A stretch of 64,000 nucleotides of DNA from DATCHW01 sp036508135 (GCA_036508135.1 DATCHW010000259.1:1-64000); one strand, 5' to 3'; shown: positions 56,825 to 63,813, numbered from the stretch's first letter. Program-made: numbers and translations. Notes: generated by a model from the sequence alone, not told the origin.

Positions 56825-57131
56825 TTTTCAAAATAATATCTTGCATGTAATGTGATTAATGCAAATTAAACTATAAGATAAGAATATTAATAAACCTTAA
56901 AAAGTTAATTATTTGTTCATCAAAGTATTATATTATTGAAAAATAGGTTACTTATCATTAATAATGTATTTTAAAATATATATCGTTTTCACTTATAAAA
57001 TCGTTTTATACAATAAAAATACGCTCAAAGCTAAGTTAGGGCGTTTTTTACAAAAAAGCCTCTCTAAAGCCAAATATTAGCCTCTGGTGAAGTGTTATTT
57101 ATCCATTTCCAGAATAGAAATAACTATTTCC
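56825..57131. other. Gene-free stretch with a bidirectional terminator-like hairpin
   Basis: No convincing gene. A hairpin of ACGCTC (57021-57026) with GGGCGT (57039-57044) has A/T runs on both sides, so it could end transcripts in either direction. It separates the helicase gene from two tiny upstream membrane-protein frames. The remainder should hold the promoter of the five-gene defence run. Confidence 0.5.
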
Positions 57132-57284
57132 TCAAAACGAATATGTACTTGGAATAATACTTGCAAAATAATTTACAAATTTAATCAATAATAAAATCAC
57201 CGAACTAATCAATTCAAGAGTCTCATTTCCGAAAACGAAAAATATTATATATATAAAAATTAGGAAAAGTATGAAGCGAATCAT
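57132..57284 (-). CDS. Small membrane protein (50 aa), putative
   Basis: Starts MIRFILFLIFIYIIFFVF and ends SIIPSTYSF. Two hydrophobic segments (about residues 3-18 and 26-42). It begins 4 bp after the stop of the preceding 34-aa frame. It lacks a clear ribosome-binding site, so coding status is uncertain; tiny hydrophobic proteins include type I toxins and holin-like peptides. Confidence 0.4.
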   Translation of the reverse strand: MIRFILFLIFIYIIFFVFGNETLELISSVILLLIKFVNYFASIIPSTYSF

Positions 57285-57288
57285 ATAA

Positions 57289-57393
57289 TTAATGATTTCT
57301 TTTTTTTAATACGTAAATAATTATCAAAAGCAATATAATGTTAATATTATTCTGATTTTTTATTCTTCTAATTAAATTCAAGATTTCGATCAT
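57289..57393 (-). CDS. Small membrane protein (34 aa), putative
   Basis: Starts MIEILNLIRRIKNQNNINI, followed by one hydrophobic helix (IILLLIIIYVL) and a basic end (KKRNH). It begins 28 bp downstream of a good sigma-70-type promoter at 57421-57448. The pattern of short peptide, one helix and basic tail is seen in toxin-like membrane peptides, but no antitoxin RNA can be shown. Confidence 0.4.
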   Translation of the reverse strand: MIEILNLIRRIKNQNNINIILLLIIIYVLKKRNH

Positions 57394-57420
57394 AATGTTA
57401 TTTTAGGAATTATAAGTTAT

Positions 57421-57448
57421 ATTATATCAAACAGGAAAATAATTGCAA
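57421..57448 (-). promoter_or_regulatory. Sigma-70-type promoter before the small membrane-protein frames
   Basis: On the minus strand TTGCAA (57448-57443), 16-bp spacer, TATAAT (57426-57421). The first tiny frame starts 28 bp later. Confidence 0.55.
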
Positions 57449-57451
57449 GTA

Positions 57452-57483
57452 AAAAGCCCTGTCAAGAGGATAACAGGGCTTTT
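57452..57483 (-). terminator. Intrinsic terminator of the primase-like gene
   Basis: Perfect 11-bp stem AAAAGCCCTGT (57452-57462) with ACAGGGCTTTT (57473-57483) and a 10-nt loop. It lies 3 bp beyond the stop of the primase-like gene and has a T-run in the leftward sense. Confidence 0.85.
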
Positions 57484-57486
57484 AAT

Positions 57487-58269
57487 TTATAGAAAGGACT
57501 TAATATCTTCATCTGTAAGTTCAGATATGTTTTTATCAAGCTGGGGTGCTTGTATAAAAAGGTGCTTAGATAGTCTGGTGACGATATTATCAGGTTCAGA
57601 GTGAAGTAAAAGAATATGCTTGAATGCTTTAAGCTGTCTTTCCTGTTCTTCTGTCAATGATTTAGCCATTAAAGCTACGGCGTTAGGATAACCGATTGAT
57701 AAAAGATGAAAAACATCAAAAGTGCTCGGTACTACAATAGCAAACGGCTCTTTTACCCTGTGAATGTTATAAACAGTTCGTTTAAAATTCTTAGGGAAAA
57801 GCCAATTTCCTGTTTTATTATCATAAGCGATGTAGCCTGTATGATTCCCGTTTTCATCATAAACCTTAAAAGCAATTTTACCGGCAAAGATACTCTTTTG
57901 TCTGACAAAACCTACTTCATACTCGTTAGCGATTTCTTCTGTAATTCCGTAAGGCTCTAACATCTTGTGGTGTTCAAGTAAGAGATTTGGAAGTTCTTTC
58001 TTCGGTTCTTGAGCCTGTGATTGAAATTGCGTTTTTATTTCAAGCGCGGCTGTTCTTAAATCAACTCCCTTTATATTAGAAAGAAAGTTTATTATAGAAC
58101 CTTTGTTTTGACCTTTAGGTTCAAAGAAAAGGTTTTTTGAAACATTGATAATAAAGCCTTCTCCTTTTAATTCCCCGTTATTCTGTTGATAGGGGATATT
58201 AAGCCAGTCCAATAAATCTTTGAAAGGAACCGTGCTTATTTCTGCGAAATTAAGATATGTGTTTGACAA
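57487..58269 (-). CDS. DnaG-type primase-like protein of a mobile element
   Basis: 260 aa from TTG 58269 with AAGGAG 9 nt upstream. The N-terminus (FKDLLDWLNIPYQQNNGELKGEGFIINVSKNLFFEP, read in parts) has the layout of a CHC2 zinc-finger primase domain, but the zinc Cys/His are absent. The middle (ITEEIANEYEVGFV; GKIAFKVYDENGNHTGYIAYD) matches primase core/Toprim-like regions of plasmid and phage proteins. It may prime or recruit replication of the element. The hairpin at 58270-58308 covers its ribosome-binding site. Function is by resemblance only. Confidence 0.55.
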   Translation of the reverse strand: MSNTYLNFAEISTVPFKDLLDWLNIPYQQNNGELKGEGFIINVSKNLFFEPKGQNKGSIINFLSNIKGVDLRTAALEIKTQFQSQAQEPKKELPNLLLEHHKMLEPYGITEEIANEYEVGFVRQKSIFAGKIAFKVYDENGNHTGYIAYDNKTGNWLFPKNFKRTVYNIHRVKEPFAIVVPSTFDVFHLLSIGYPNAVALMAKSLTEEQERQLKAFKHILLLHSEPDNIVTRLSKHLFIQAPQLDKNISELTDEDIKSFL

Positions 58270-58308
58270 GGTACAATTCTCCTTATTTTAAGTTTCTTTA
58301 ATTGTACC
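58270..58308 (-). promoter_or_regulatory. Inverted repeat spanning the ribosome-binding site of the primase-like gene
   Basis: GGTACAATT (58270-58278) and AATTGTACC (58300-58308) are a perfect 9-bp inverted repeat. In the leftward mRNA the AAGGAG lies in the loop, and the gap between it and the TTG start forms one arm. It could limit translation or be a repressor operator. Confidence 0.55.
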
Positions 58309-58380
58309 ATATAGCAAAAGAAATAGCAAACTTTGTGATGCTATTCCTAATGCTTTAAGTAAGTCTAACAATTAAGAAAA

Positions 58381-58445
58381 GTTTGTGGGACTAACTCGTC
58401 TTAACCGCAATTTTGAGCAAGTCCTTCTTCCCATATATCCCAAAC
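58381..58445 (-). ncRNA. Structured leader or small RNA upstream of the primase-like gene
   Basis: GTTTG (58381-58385) pairs with CAAAC (58441-58445). Inside it GGACT and CTC (58388-58397) pair with GAG and AGTCC (58415-58424). No protein frame of interest crosses it on the minus strand. It lies between the minus-strand promoter at 58500-58528 and the primase-like start, so it would be a 5' leader of about 230 nt or a separate RNA. Confidence 0.35.
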
Positions 58446-58499
58446 CCCCTAAGGCATTACACCAGAAGGGCGTGCAAACAAATAGTTGAATATACGGTC

Positions 58500-58528
58500 A
58501 TTATACTCAATCTTAAAAGTGCTACCAA
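58500..58528 (-). promoter_or_regulatory. Sigma-70-type promoter for the primase-like gene
   Basis: On the minus strand TTGGTA (58528-58523), 17-bp spacer, TATAAT (58505-58500). It is the only good promoter between the transfer ATPase and the primase-like gene. Confidence 0.5.
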
Positions 58529-58565
58529 GTCAAGCAACACACTTCAGACTTACTTTTCAATTATA

Positions 58566-59777
58566 TCAAAAAGAAATCCAAGAGTCACTGTCACCAAGAA
58601 AATTATAAACAAAGGGAACTTCTTTATTGAGTGGTTTAATTTTAATTTGCGGTGTTTCTTTTAGTTTTGGTGGGTATGTTTTAATAAGAATGTTTTTATT
58701 TTTTATTCTTAACCAAGCTTGATAATCATCTAAATTAAATATCTGCTTAGTCGTGGTGTCAAAAATAGGAGCAAATCTTTGAGCTTCTAAGTCTCCACAC
58801 CTAAAACAAATCTGTGTACTGACTGTTCCAAAAATATCACTCAATATGTTGTTAGGTATCTGATGAAAGGTCTGATGTGCCAATGTAAAACCTACTTTAG
58901 AGCTTCGACTTCTGGCTAGCAATTCAGAGAATAGGGAAGAGACAACAATCTGAAATTCGTCTACATAAACCATTAAAGGGTTTACTTTATTCTCGGCAAA
59001 CTCACAATAAGAAAGTACAGCATAAACCAAAAGATTAGAAAGATAAATACGACTATTGCGGTTCATCTTTGAAGTATCAACCAAAACAACTTTGTTATTA
59101 TTAACTATATTAGAAATGTCTAATTCATTCTTGCCAACGACAAAATCTTTCATTTCTCCTGTAGATATTTCAGAAAGTCTAGCTGATAATCTTCTCGCGC
59201 TGTCTGCTGTCTGGTAGTTTTCTTTGTAGTCAAAACTTTTCCAGTAATTATTCTCGTCTGTCCCCTCAGCAAAAGTAGCGGCTAACTTCTTTCTTACATC
59301 TTTATAAAGTAAAAGGTCTGTTAGGTATTTAATGTTCTTGTCTTCTTCACGTTTAATAGAACGCATAGCAAAGCCAATAATCTGTCTCATCATTACTGTG
59401 CTTTCAGGATTGCTGGCCGTAAGTGTTATGAGTACATCTAATATCTGAATAAACTCTTGTATCAGGTTATCTAACTTATATCCCTCTTTGTTTATAGGAT
59501 TTATAACCAGGGGGCTTTCAACTGAAATATAAATCAGGCGAGACTTGTCTTCGGTAAGTTCAAAAATCTTTTTAACACTATCGCCTTTAGGATCAATAAA
59601 GATTGTAGCCAAGCCTAAGTTAATATCATATTCAGCCATTCTCTCTAGTAGAGTAGATTTACCACAACCAGTTTTTCCAACCAAGTAAGTATGCTGATAG
59701 CGTGTTTCTAAACTTCTAACAATAGGTAAGTCGTGGCTAAGGTCTTCCTGATAACCAAATCTAAATTTATAATCCAT
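58566..59777 (-). CDS. TraD/TraG/HerA-like DNA-transfer ATPase
   Basis: 403 aa. Walker A VGKTGCGKS (33-41), followed by FIDPKGD, and Walker B MVYVDEFQIV near 266-275, then GFTLAHQTFHQIP with the helicase-type Q. This is the motor of conjugative coupling proteins and FtsK/HerA-like translocases. It lacks the N-terminal membrane helices of VirD4, so it is probably soluble or recruited by another protein. It is the last gene of an overlapping run of four (overlaps of 19, 4 and 11 bp). No relaxase or mating-pore gene is in the window. Confidence 0.8.
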   Translation of the reverse strand: MDYKFRFGYQEDLSHDLPIVRSLETRYQHTYLVGKTGCGKSTLLERMAEYDINLGLATIFIDPKGDSVKKIFELTEDKSRLIYISVESPLVINPINKEGYKLDNLIQEFIQILDVLITLTASNPESTVMMRQIIGFAMRSIKREEDKNIKYLTDLLLYKDVRKKLAATFAEGTDENNYWKSFDYKENYQTADSARRLSARLSEISTGEMKDFVVGKNELDISNIVNNNKVVLVDTSKMNRNSRIYLSNLLVYAVLSYCEFAENKVNPLMVYVDEFQIVVSSLFSELLARSRSSKVGFTLAHQTFHQIPNNILSDIFGTVSTQICFRCGDLEAQRFAPIFDTTTKQIFNLDDYQAWLRIKNKNILIKTYPPKLKETPQIKIKPLNKEVPFVYNFLGDSDSWISF

Positions 59778-60375
59778 TTTTGTTTTGTTGAAACCTCCAA
59801 GCTTTTAAATCATTCTCAATTTTTAAACTTCTAGCTTCCTGTTGTTTAGCTTTAATCAAAGCATCTCTAAGTTTTGGTTCAAAATTTATGTCACTAAAAG
59901 CAGTGTCTATTTTACCAAATAGGGCATTAATCAAACTAATTTTTAATATATCTGGCATTAAAGGAAAATACTTAATACCTTCTTGTAAATAACTAACCTT
60001 AACTGTATCGGCGTCATTAATACATTTCTGATATTGTATATGAAGTAACTTATCAAGCATTTCATAATTCATCATTTGTCTTTTGTAAAACTCTTGTAGC
60101 TTCTCGGTTTCTTGTCTTTCGTTTTTCATATCAAAGGTATAAAACAATCCGTCTATATATTTTACTAATCTTCTATCAACAGAACTCAATTCATCTATTG
60201 GTTTTCTTTTTAATCTTTCATATTCATCTACAATGTTAAAAACATTATTACTAGTTTCATTTATGAAGTCTAAAAAACTGGGAGAGATTTGAATATCATC
60301 ATAGTCTTTCACACCCAAAAGGCGACTATTAACCCAGTGACCAACGCTTGCTGTAAATCCTCTTTTTTTCTTCAT
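59767..60375 (-). CDS. Hypothetical 202-aa protein of the transfer/replication operon
   Basis: Starts MKKKRGFTASVGHWVNSRLLG; mostly alpha-helical, rich in charged residues (ERLKRKPIDELSSVDRRLVKY). No motif recognised. It overlaps the ATPase by 11 bp and the upstream gene by 4 bp, so it is translated with both. Confidence 0.75.
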   Translation of the reverse strand: MKKKRGFTASVGHWVNSRLLGVKDYDDIQISPSFLDFINETSNNVFNIVDEYERLKRKPIDELSSVDRRLVKYIDGLFYTFDMKNERQETEKLQEFYKRQMMNYEMLDKLLHIQYQKCINDADTVKVSYLQEGIKYFPLMPDILKISLINALFGKIDTAFSDINFEPKLRDALIKAKQQEARSLKIENDLKAWRFQQNKNGL

Positions 60376-61016
60376 TGTTTTATTATTTTATAGTTAAATT
60401 TAAATTCTTCTATAGTCGGTTTTTTAAATCCTAACTTATCACACTTAGTAATCCACCAATCATAAAACTGTATATCTTGAGATAGTTTTAAATAGTTAGC
60501 CTTTTTTTCTAATATCCAGTTATTCCAGTCAGGTTTAGAAGCTTCAACCTCTATACAGGTTAGTCTATACTTATCGTTATTTTTCTCAACTAATAAAGCA
60601 TCAGGAATAAGATAGCCAAAGCTAGGGAAAAGCAAAGTATAAAAGTGTTCTTCTTTTGAAAGTGTAATAAATACATCAGTATTATTCAGTTCGTTTATAT
60701 CTCCTTTACCTTTTGGTTCATCAGGAAAAACATAACCTAAATCAGCTTCTTTTAAAAAAGGGTCAACCTTTTTAGTAGCACAATAAACGTCTTTTTGAGG
60801 GCTGAAAAGATACCCTCTTTCACAATATACTAAGAGTTTTTTAGTAGCTGTACATTTATAAAAAAGGTTGTCTATCTTTCTGTATTGTTGTTTGTGTACG
60901 TACTTGAATAAACGGGTATAATAAAATGCTTTTAATAATTTACTCCAAGTGCCACCACCACTCTTTGAAATTTGATCTTCTAATTCTGGTATTTTAACTA
61001 TTTTAACAATTTCCAT
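60372..61016 (-). CDS. Replication-relaxation-like protein
   Basis: 214 aa. An N-terminal winged-helix-like part (LLKAFYYTRLFKYVHKQQYRKID) is followed by a restriction-endonuclease-like core: YLIPDALLVE, then TCIEVEASKPDWNNWILEKKANY. The order P-D-A, E-V-E, K and Y is that of replication-relaxation (Replic_Relax) proteins, which act in plasmid and element replication, often beside FtsK/HerA-like ATPases as here. Similarity is by pattern only. Confidence 0.55.
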   Translation of the reverse strand: MEIVKIVKIPELEDQISKSGGGTWSKLLKAFYYTRLFKYVHKQQYRKIDNLFYKCTATKKLLVYCERGYLFSPQKDVYCATKKVDPFLKEADLGYVFPDEPKGKGDINELNNTDVFITLSKEEHFYTLLFPSFGYLIPDALLVEKNNDKYRLTCIEVEASKPDWNNWILEKKANYLKLSQDIQFYDWWITKCDKLGFKKPTIEEFKFNYKIIKQ

Positions 61017-61402
61017 ACATTTTCATTATAAGATAAGAGCCATTTCTTATCCGTCTCTTTAATATCATCTATTTTATTACGTAAACTTTCATTATCAACA
61101 TTATATGGTTGCCATTCTGTATCAGCTAATCTAGTGGTAAATTTATCATCACTCCAAATAGAAAACCTTATCTCACCGTGTTGATTCGAACAGTAAAAAT
61201 CGTGAAGACTTTTATACTTTTCAATCAACCAAAAACATTCACCCTGAAATAGTAATTCTCTAATGGGATAGTCTGATAGTCCATATTCATCTCTACGGCT
61301 ACAGCCTATAATCGCTGTTTCTCCTTCAAAACCTACATCTAATAAAAATCCAACTAACTTTGAATTAAAATTCAATACTTTCTTGATCTGTATTTTATAC
61401 AT
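60998..61402 (-). CDS. Hypothetical 134-aa protein
   Basis: Starts MYKIQIKKVLNFNSKLVGFL and contains many Trp/Tyr/Asp (WQPYNVDNES, KWLLSYNENVWKL). No motif recognised. It overlaps the next gene by 19 bp and is the first gene of the transfer/replication run. A conserved role in the element is likely but unknown. Confidence 0.7.
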   Translation of the reverse strand: MYKIQIKKVLNFNSKLVGFLLDVGFEGETAIIGCSRRDEYGLSDYPIRELLFQGECFWLIEKYKSLHDFYCSNQHGEIRFSIWSDDKFTTRLADTEWQPYNVDNESLRNKIDDIKETDKKWLLSYNENVWKLLK

Positions 61403-61442
61403 TTTAATAAATTAAGTTTATACGAGTGCCGTAAAATAGCAA

Positions 61443-61474
61443 AAAAAGCCGTATAATTAAATATACGACTTTTT
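61443..61474 (-). terminator. Intrinsic terminator after the 68-aa gene
   Basis: 13-bp stem 61443-61455 with 61462-61474 (one G-T pair), 6-nt loop, A/T runs on both sides. It lies 51 bp beyond the stop of the 68-aa gene in its direction of transcription. Confidence 0.75.
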
Positions 61475-61525
61475 CCTAATAACCTTTTATAGATAAAACA
61501 CTTAGGTATAATATACGGTCTCACA

Positions 61526-61732
61526 TTATACCAGTATCTCATACAATCTCATACATCCATAATAAAAGGTCTTTTGGGCGGGTAAGCGGGTCTTAACTCT
61601 CTTTCTTTTATCTCTTCTAACTATTCTCCATGTTTTTATCAACTCATCTAAATCTACTAATACATTCGTAGCTATGTCAAATTCTTTATTATTTATTTTC
61701 AATTCATCGTAAGTAATCAACTGTACATTCAT
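61526..61732 (-). CDS. Hypothetical 68-aa protein
   Basis: Starts MNVQLITYDELKINNKEFDI; the C-terminal half is basic (RRDKRKRVKTRLP) and suggests DNA binding. AGGAAG lies 7 nt before the ATG, and this start region is duplicated in tandem immediately upstream (61727-61792). No family recognised. Confidence 0.6.
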   Translation of the reverse strand: MNVQLITYDELKINNKEFDIATNVLVDLDELIKTWRIVRRDKRKRVKTRLPAQKTFYYGCMRLYEILV

Positions 61733-61792
61733 ATCAACTTCCTGTTCAAGGACTCTCTAATTCATATCAACTTCCTGTTTTAAGGATTCTCT
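61727..61792. repeat. Tandem ~32-bp duplication carrying a ribosome-binding site and start codon
   Basis: Copies at 61727-61758 and about 61760-61792 share ATTCATATCAACTTCCTGTT and an almost identical continuation. In the leftward sense each contains AGGAAG and ATGAAT. Only the copy at 61727 opens the 68-aa frame; the upstream one stops within two codons. Confidence 0.75.
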
Positions 61793-62120
61793 CAATTTCT
61801 TTCTTATGCTTTCCTTCATCTCAAGGTTCAACTCTATACACCAGTATCTCTCTAATTTTTATCTAATATTTTTTCACAAATTTCTTTAATCTTAATGTTT
61901 TTTATATCTAAGTTATTCTGATATCCTCTCTAATCTTCATTTATTTTTGTCTTTAAATTCTTTTTTTCATATCTTTTTAATCAGTGCGGATAATTCCGCT
62001 TCATCTAATAAATTTATATTTTTTATTTATCCACACTTCGAGTGAATGTCATTGAGCGAAGCGATATTGACATTTATAATGAGAATGTGTGGTATTATTT
62101 TTAATTTATTTTTTCAACAA
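61733..62120. other. Gene-free stretch with palindromes, possible origin region
   Basis: Contains a perfect palindrome GCGGATAATTCCGC (61986-61999). It also contains nested inverted repeats at 62031-62092: CCACACTTC with GAATGTGTGG outside, and GAATGTCA with TGACATTT inside around a GCGAAGCG-rich core. Only frames of 25 codons or fewer exist. The nested hairpin could be an origin, an oriT or a REP-like repeat. Confidence 0.5.
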
Positions 62121-62264
62121 TCAACCATTACGCTTTGGTTCGTAGTTTCTAATTCCACCTATTAGATAATTGTAGTTGTCTAACGAGTGGGATTTTTTAA
62201 TTTTTCTTAAAATCATTTCCTTAATCCGTTGAGGTCGGATTTTCTTTCTAAAGCTTCGTTTCAT
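62121..62264 (-). CDS. Small basic protein (47 aa), coupled
   Basis: ATG at 62264 overlaps the stop of the upstream 104-aa gene (ATGA). Starts MKRSFRKKIRPQRIKEMILR and ends YEPKRNG; very basic N-terminus, so perhaps nucleic-acid binding. Support is the coupling and strand; no homologue known to me. Confidence 0.55.
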   Translation of the reverse strand: MKRSFRKKIRPQRIKEMILRKIKKSHSLDNYNYLIGGIRNYEPKRNG

Positions 62265-62575
62265 ATTTCATAATGATTTAATTCTTTTGATTCAGTAGTG
62301 AATAATGAATCTTGTCTATATTTAATCGTCTGATTTTCGGGTCGTAAAACAATTTTTTCTCGTGTATATATTTTTATAAACTTTTCAGTAGGATAAAAGG
62401 TTTTGAATTTACCGTCTTTTTTTCGATGCAATAATCCTTTAGCTAATAATTCTCTACAACGCTTTGGAGTTTCACTTCCAAAAAAGCCTTCTTTGTATTT
62501 CCTTTCGGTTAACTTTGCCGGTGTAATATTTCCAAACTCTTTAACGTATTCAATTACTAATTTCCATTGTTCCAT
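62261..62575 (-). CDS. Hypothetical winged-helix-like 104-aa protein
   Basis: Starts MEQWKLVIEYVKEFGNITPA; then RCRELLAKGLLHRKKDGKF, which has the helix-turn-helix followed by a basic wing. It may bind DNA and regulate the element. It starts 1 bp after the stop of the 188-aa gene, so the two are coupled. Confidence 0.65.
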   Translation of the reverse strand: MEQWKLVIEYVKEFGNITPAKLTERKYKEGFFGSETPKRCRELLAKGLLHRKKDGKFKTFYPTEKFIKIYTREKIVLRPENQTIKYRQDSLFTTESKELNHYEI

Positions 62576-62576
62576 A

Positions 62577-63143
62577 TTAGAAAGGTATATTAGCTATTGC
62601 CTTATCTAATTCATCTGGCAAATCATCATTTATAAAATAAGGCTCTAATTTATAATACCAATTGGCAAGTTCTTTAACATCTTTCTTAGCGTCTTCAATA
62701 CTATATTCAGCAAAACTATCAATTTTTTTTGATATAATTAAAGAAGCATTATTTATTGCATTCATCCATTTTATATCATCCCGCTTTTCATTTCTTATCT
62801 CTTTCCATTTTTCATCTTCGCCTGTTACCTTTGACTGTGCCGTCTCTATTTCATCCTCTTCCTGTTTTACGGGAATAGCGTTTGCGATTGTTCGATAAAT
62901 TATAGTCTTGCCTCCATATTCTCCTTGTTCTTCACGATAAGAAATATCAAATGATTTTCCAACTCCCATTTTAGGAATACTGCTAAAAGCGATATAAGCC
63001 ATGCTGTCTGTTCCGTCTTGTTTTGATTGCCATAATTGATAAGACTTGTTATCACTTCCTTTAATCTTAAACATTGTCTTGCCGTTTTTTGTAGTTTTTT
63101 CTTCAACTGATAAAATAGTTATTGTTGTTTTAAGTAATTCCAT
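62577..63143 (-). CDS. Hypothetical 188-aa protein, possibly OB-fold nucleic-acid-binding
   Basis: The first ~95 residues are beta-rich (TITILSVEEKTTKNGKTMFK; SYQLWQSKQDG; YGGKTIIYRTIANAIPV), consistent with an OB-fold such as a single-strand-binding protein. The remainder is a charged helical tail. No catalytic motif. It stands between a series of tiny genes and the 104-aa gene, all leftward. Confidence 0.6.
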   Translation of the reverse strand: MELLKTTITILSVEEKTTKNGKTMFKIKGSDNKSYQLWQSKQDGTDSMAYIAFSSIPKMGVGKSFDISYREEQGEYGGKTIIYRTIANAIPVKQEEDEIETAQSKVTGEDEKWKEIRNEKRDDIKWMNAINNASLIISKKIDSFAEYSIEDAKKDVKELANWYYKLEPYFINDDLPDELDKAIANIPF

Positions 63144-63167
63144 ATTAAAAATGATTAATAATAAATT

Positions 63168-63341
63168 TTATTTATTGCATATTTCACAATCAGCGAATGA
63201 ACACTTTCCACCGGTATTATGAATTTCCTCTTTTCTTCTTTGTTTTAAAGTTTCTGCTAATGCTTCTCTCAATTTTTTATTATGTTCTTCCATTATAGGA
63301 TTTTCTTTTTTGTGTAGATTTGGTCTGTTATAAGTTCCCAT
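63168..63341 (-). CDS. Small protein with C-terminal Cys cluster (57 aa)
   Basis: Starts MGTYNRPNLHKKENPIMEEH; helical, charged middle, then GGKCSFADCEICNK with three Cys that could bind zinc with the nearby His. The start codon lies 1 bp beyond the stop of the preceding 52-aa gene, so translation is probably coupled. Confidence 0.6.
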   Translation of the reverse strand: MGTYNRPNLHKKENPIMEEHNKKLREALAETLKQRRKEEIHNTGGKCSFADCEICNK

Positions 63342-63342
63342 A

Positions 63343-63501
63343 TTATTTAAATAAGTTTGTAATGTAGTTTTCTAAATCTTCCTGCATTGTTCGACCTTTA
63401 GGATATTTATATTTTAGATATGCCTGATACCTTTTAAGTTTTTCATCGTAAAGTTTTAACTTGATAGTTTTAAACTTTCCTAAAATCCATCTTTTTTTCA
63501 T
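63343..63501 (-). CDS. Small basic protein (52 aa)
   Basis: Starts MKKRWILGKFKTIKLKLYDE and ends ENYITNLFK. A short beta strand followed by two helices would fit a ribbon-helix-helix-type DNA-binding protein, but this is a guess. It begins 4 bp after the preceding stop and ends 1 bp before the next start. Confidence 0.55.
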   Translation of the reverse strand: MKKRWILGKFKTIKLKLYDEKLKRYQAYLKYKYPKGRTMQEDLENYITNLFK

Positions 63502-63505
63502 ATTA

Positions 63506-63652
63506 TTAAAATTCGACTTCTTTATTTTCCAATGTTTCTTTCATTGATTGTATCTGTTCACCAATATATTCTGTATCTATAATAGCTGCTTCGTGATAAT
63601 TACGAGAGATTATATTTCCGTTCTCATCTCTCAAAGTTATTGTGTATGTCAT
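63506..63652 (-). CDS. Hypothetical 48-aa protein, first of the tiny-gene operon
   Basis: Starts MTYTITLRDENGNIISRNYH and ends ENKEVEF. Acidic, probably alpha/beta. It lies about 35 bp downstream of a consensus sigma-70 promoter and is the first of several closely spaced leftward genes. Confidence 0.55.
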   Translation of the reverse strand: MTYTITLRDENGNIISRNYHEAAIIDTEYIGEQIQSMKETLENKEVEF

Positions 63653-63692
63653 ATTGATTTATATAGTAGGGCTTATTTACCCTTATACTTTC

Positions 63693-63721
63693 ATTATACA
63701 CCCTGATAATAAACCTGTCAA
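63693..63721 (-). promoter_or_regulatory. Consensus sigma-70 promoter
   Basis: On the minus strand TTGACA (63721-63716), 17-bp spacer, TATAAT (63698-63693): a perfect match. It drives the tiny-gene operon that starts at 63652. Confidence 0.85.
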
Positions 63722-63786
63722 CCCCTATAAAATAAGGGTTTTCAGAGCATTTTATAATATCGTGGGTACTTATCCACACCTATTAA

Positions 63787-63813
63787 AAAAGCCACTATTT
63801 TCAAGTGGCTTTT
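63787..63813 (-). terminator. Intrinsic terminator of the RadC-family gene
   Basis: Perfect 10-bp stem AAAAGCCACT (63787-63796) with AGTGGCTTTT (63804-63813) and a 7-nt loop, 39 bp after the RadC-family stop. Confidence 0.8.

Noticed and set aside
58413..58664. 83-codon rightward frame
   Set aside because: Overlaps the structured leader, promoter and the end of the transfer ATPase on the opposite strand; no protein features.
62148..62200. Plus-strand hairpin with T-run, similar in form to the ncRNA candidate
   Set aside because: It lies inside the coupled 47-aa gene on the minus strand, so the pairing may be accidental; not called as an RNA or terminator.
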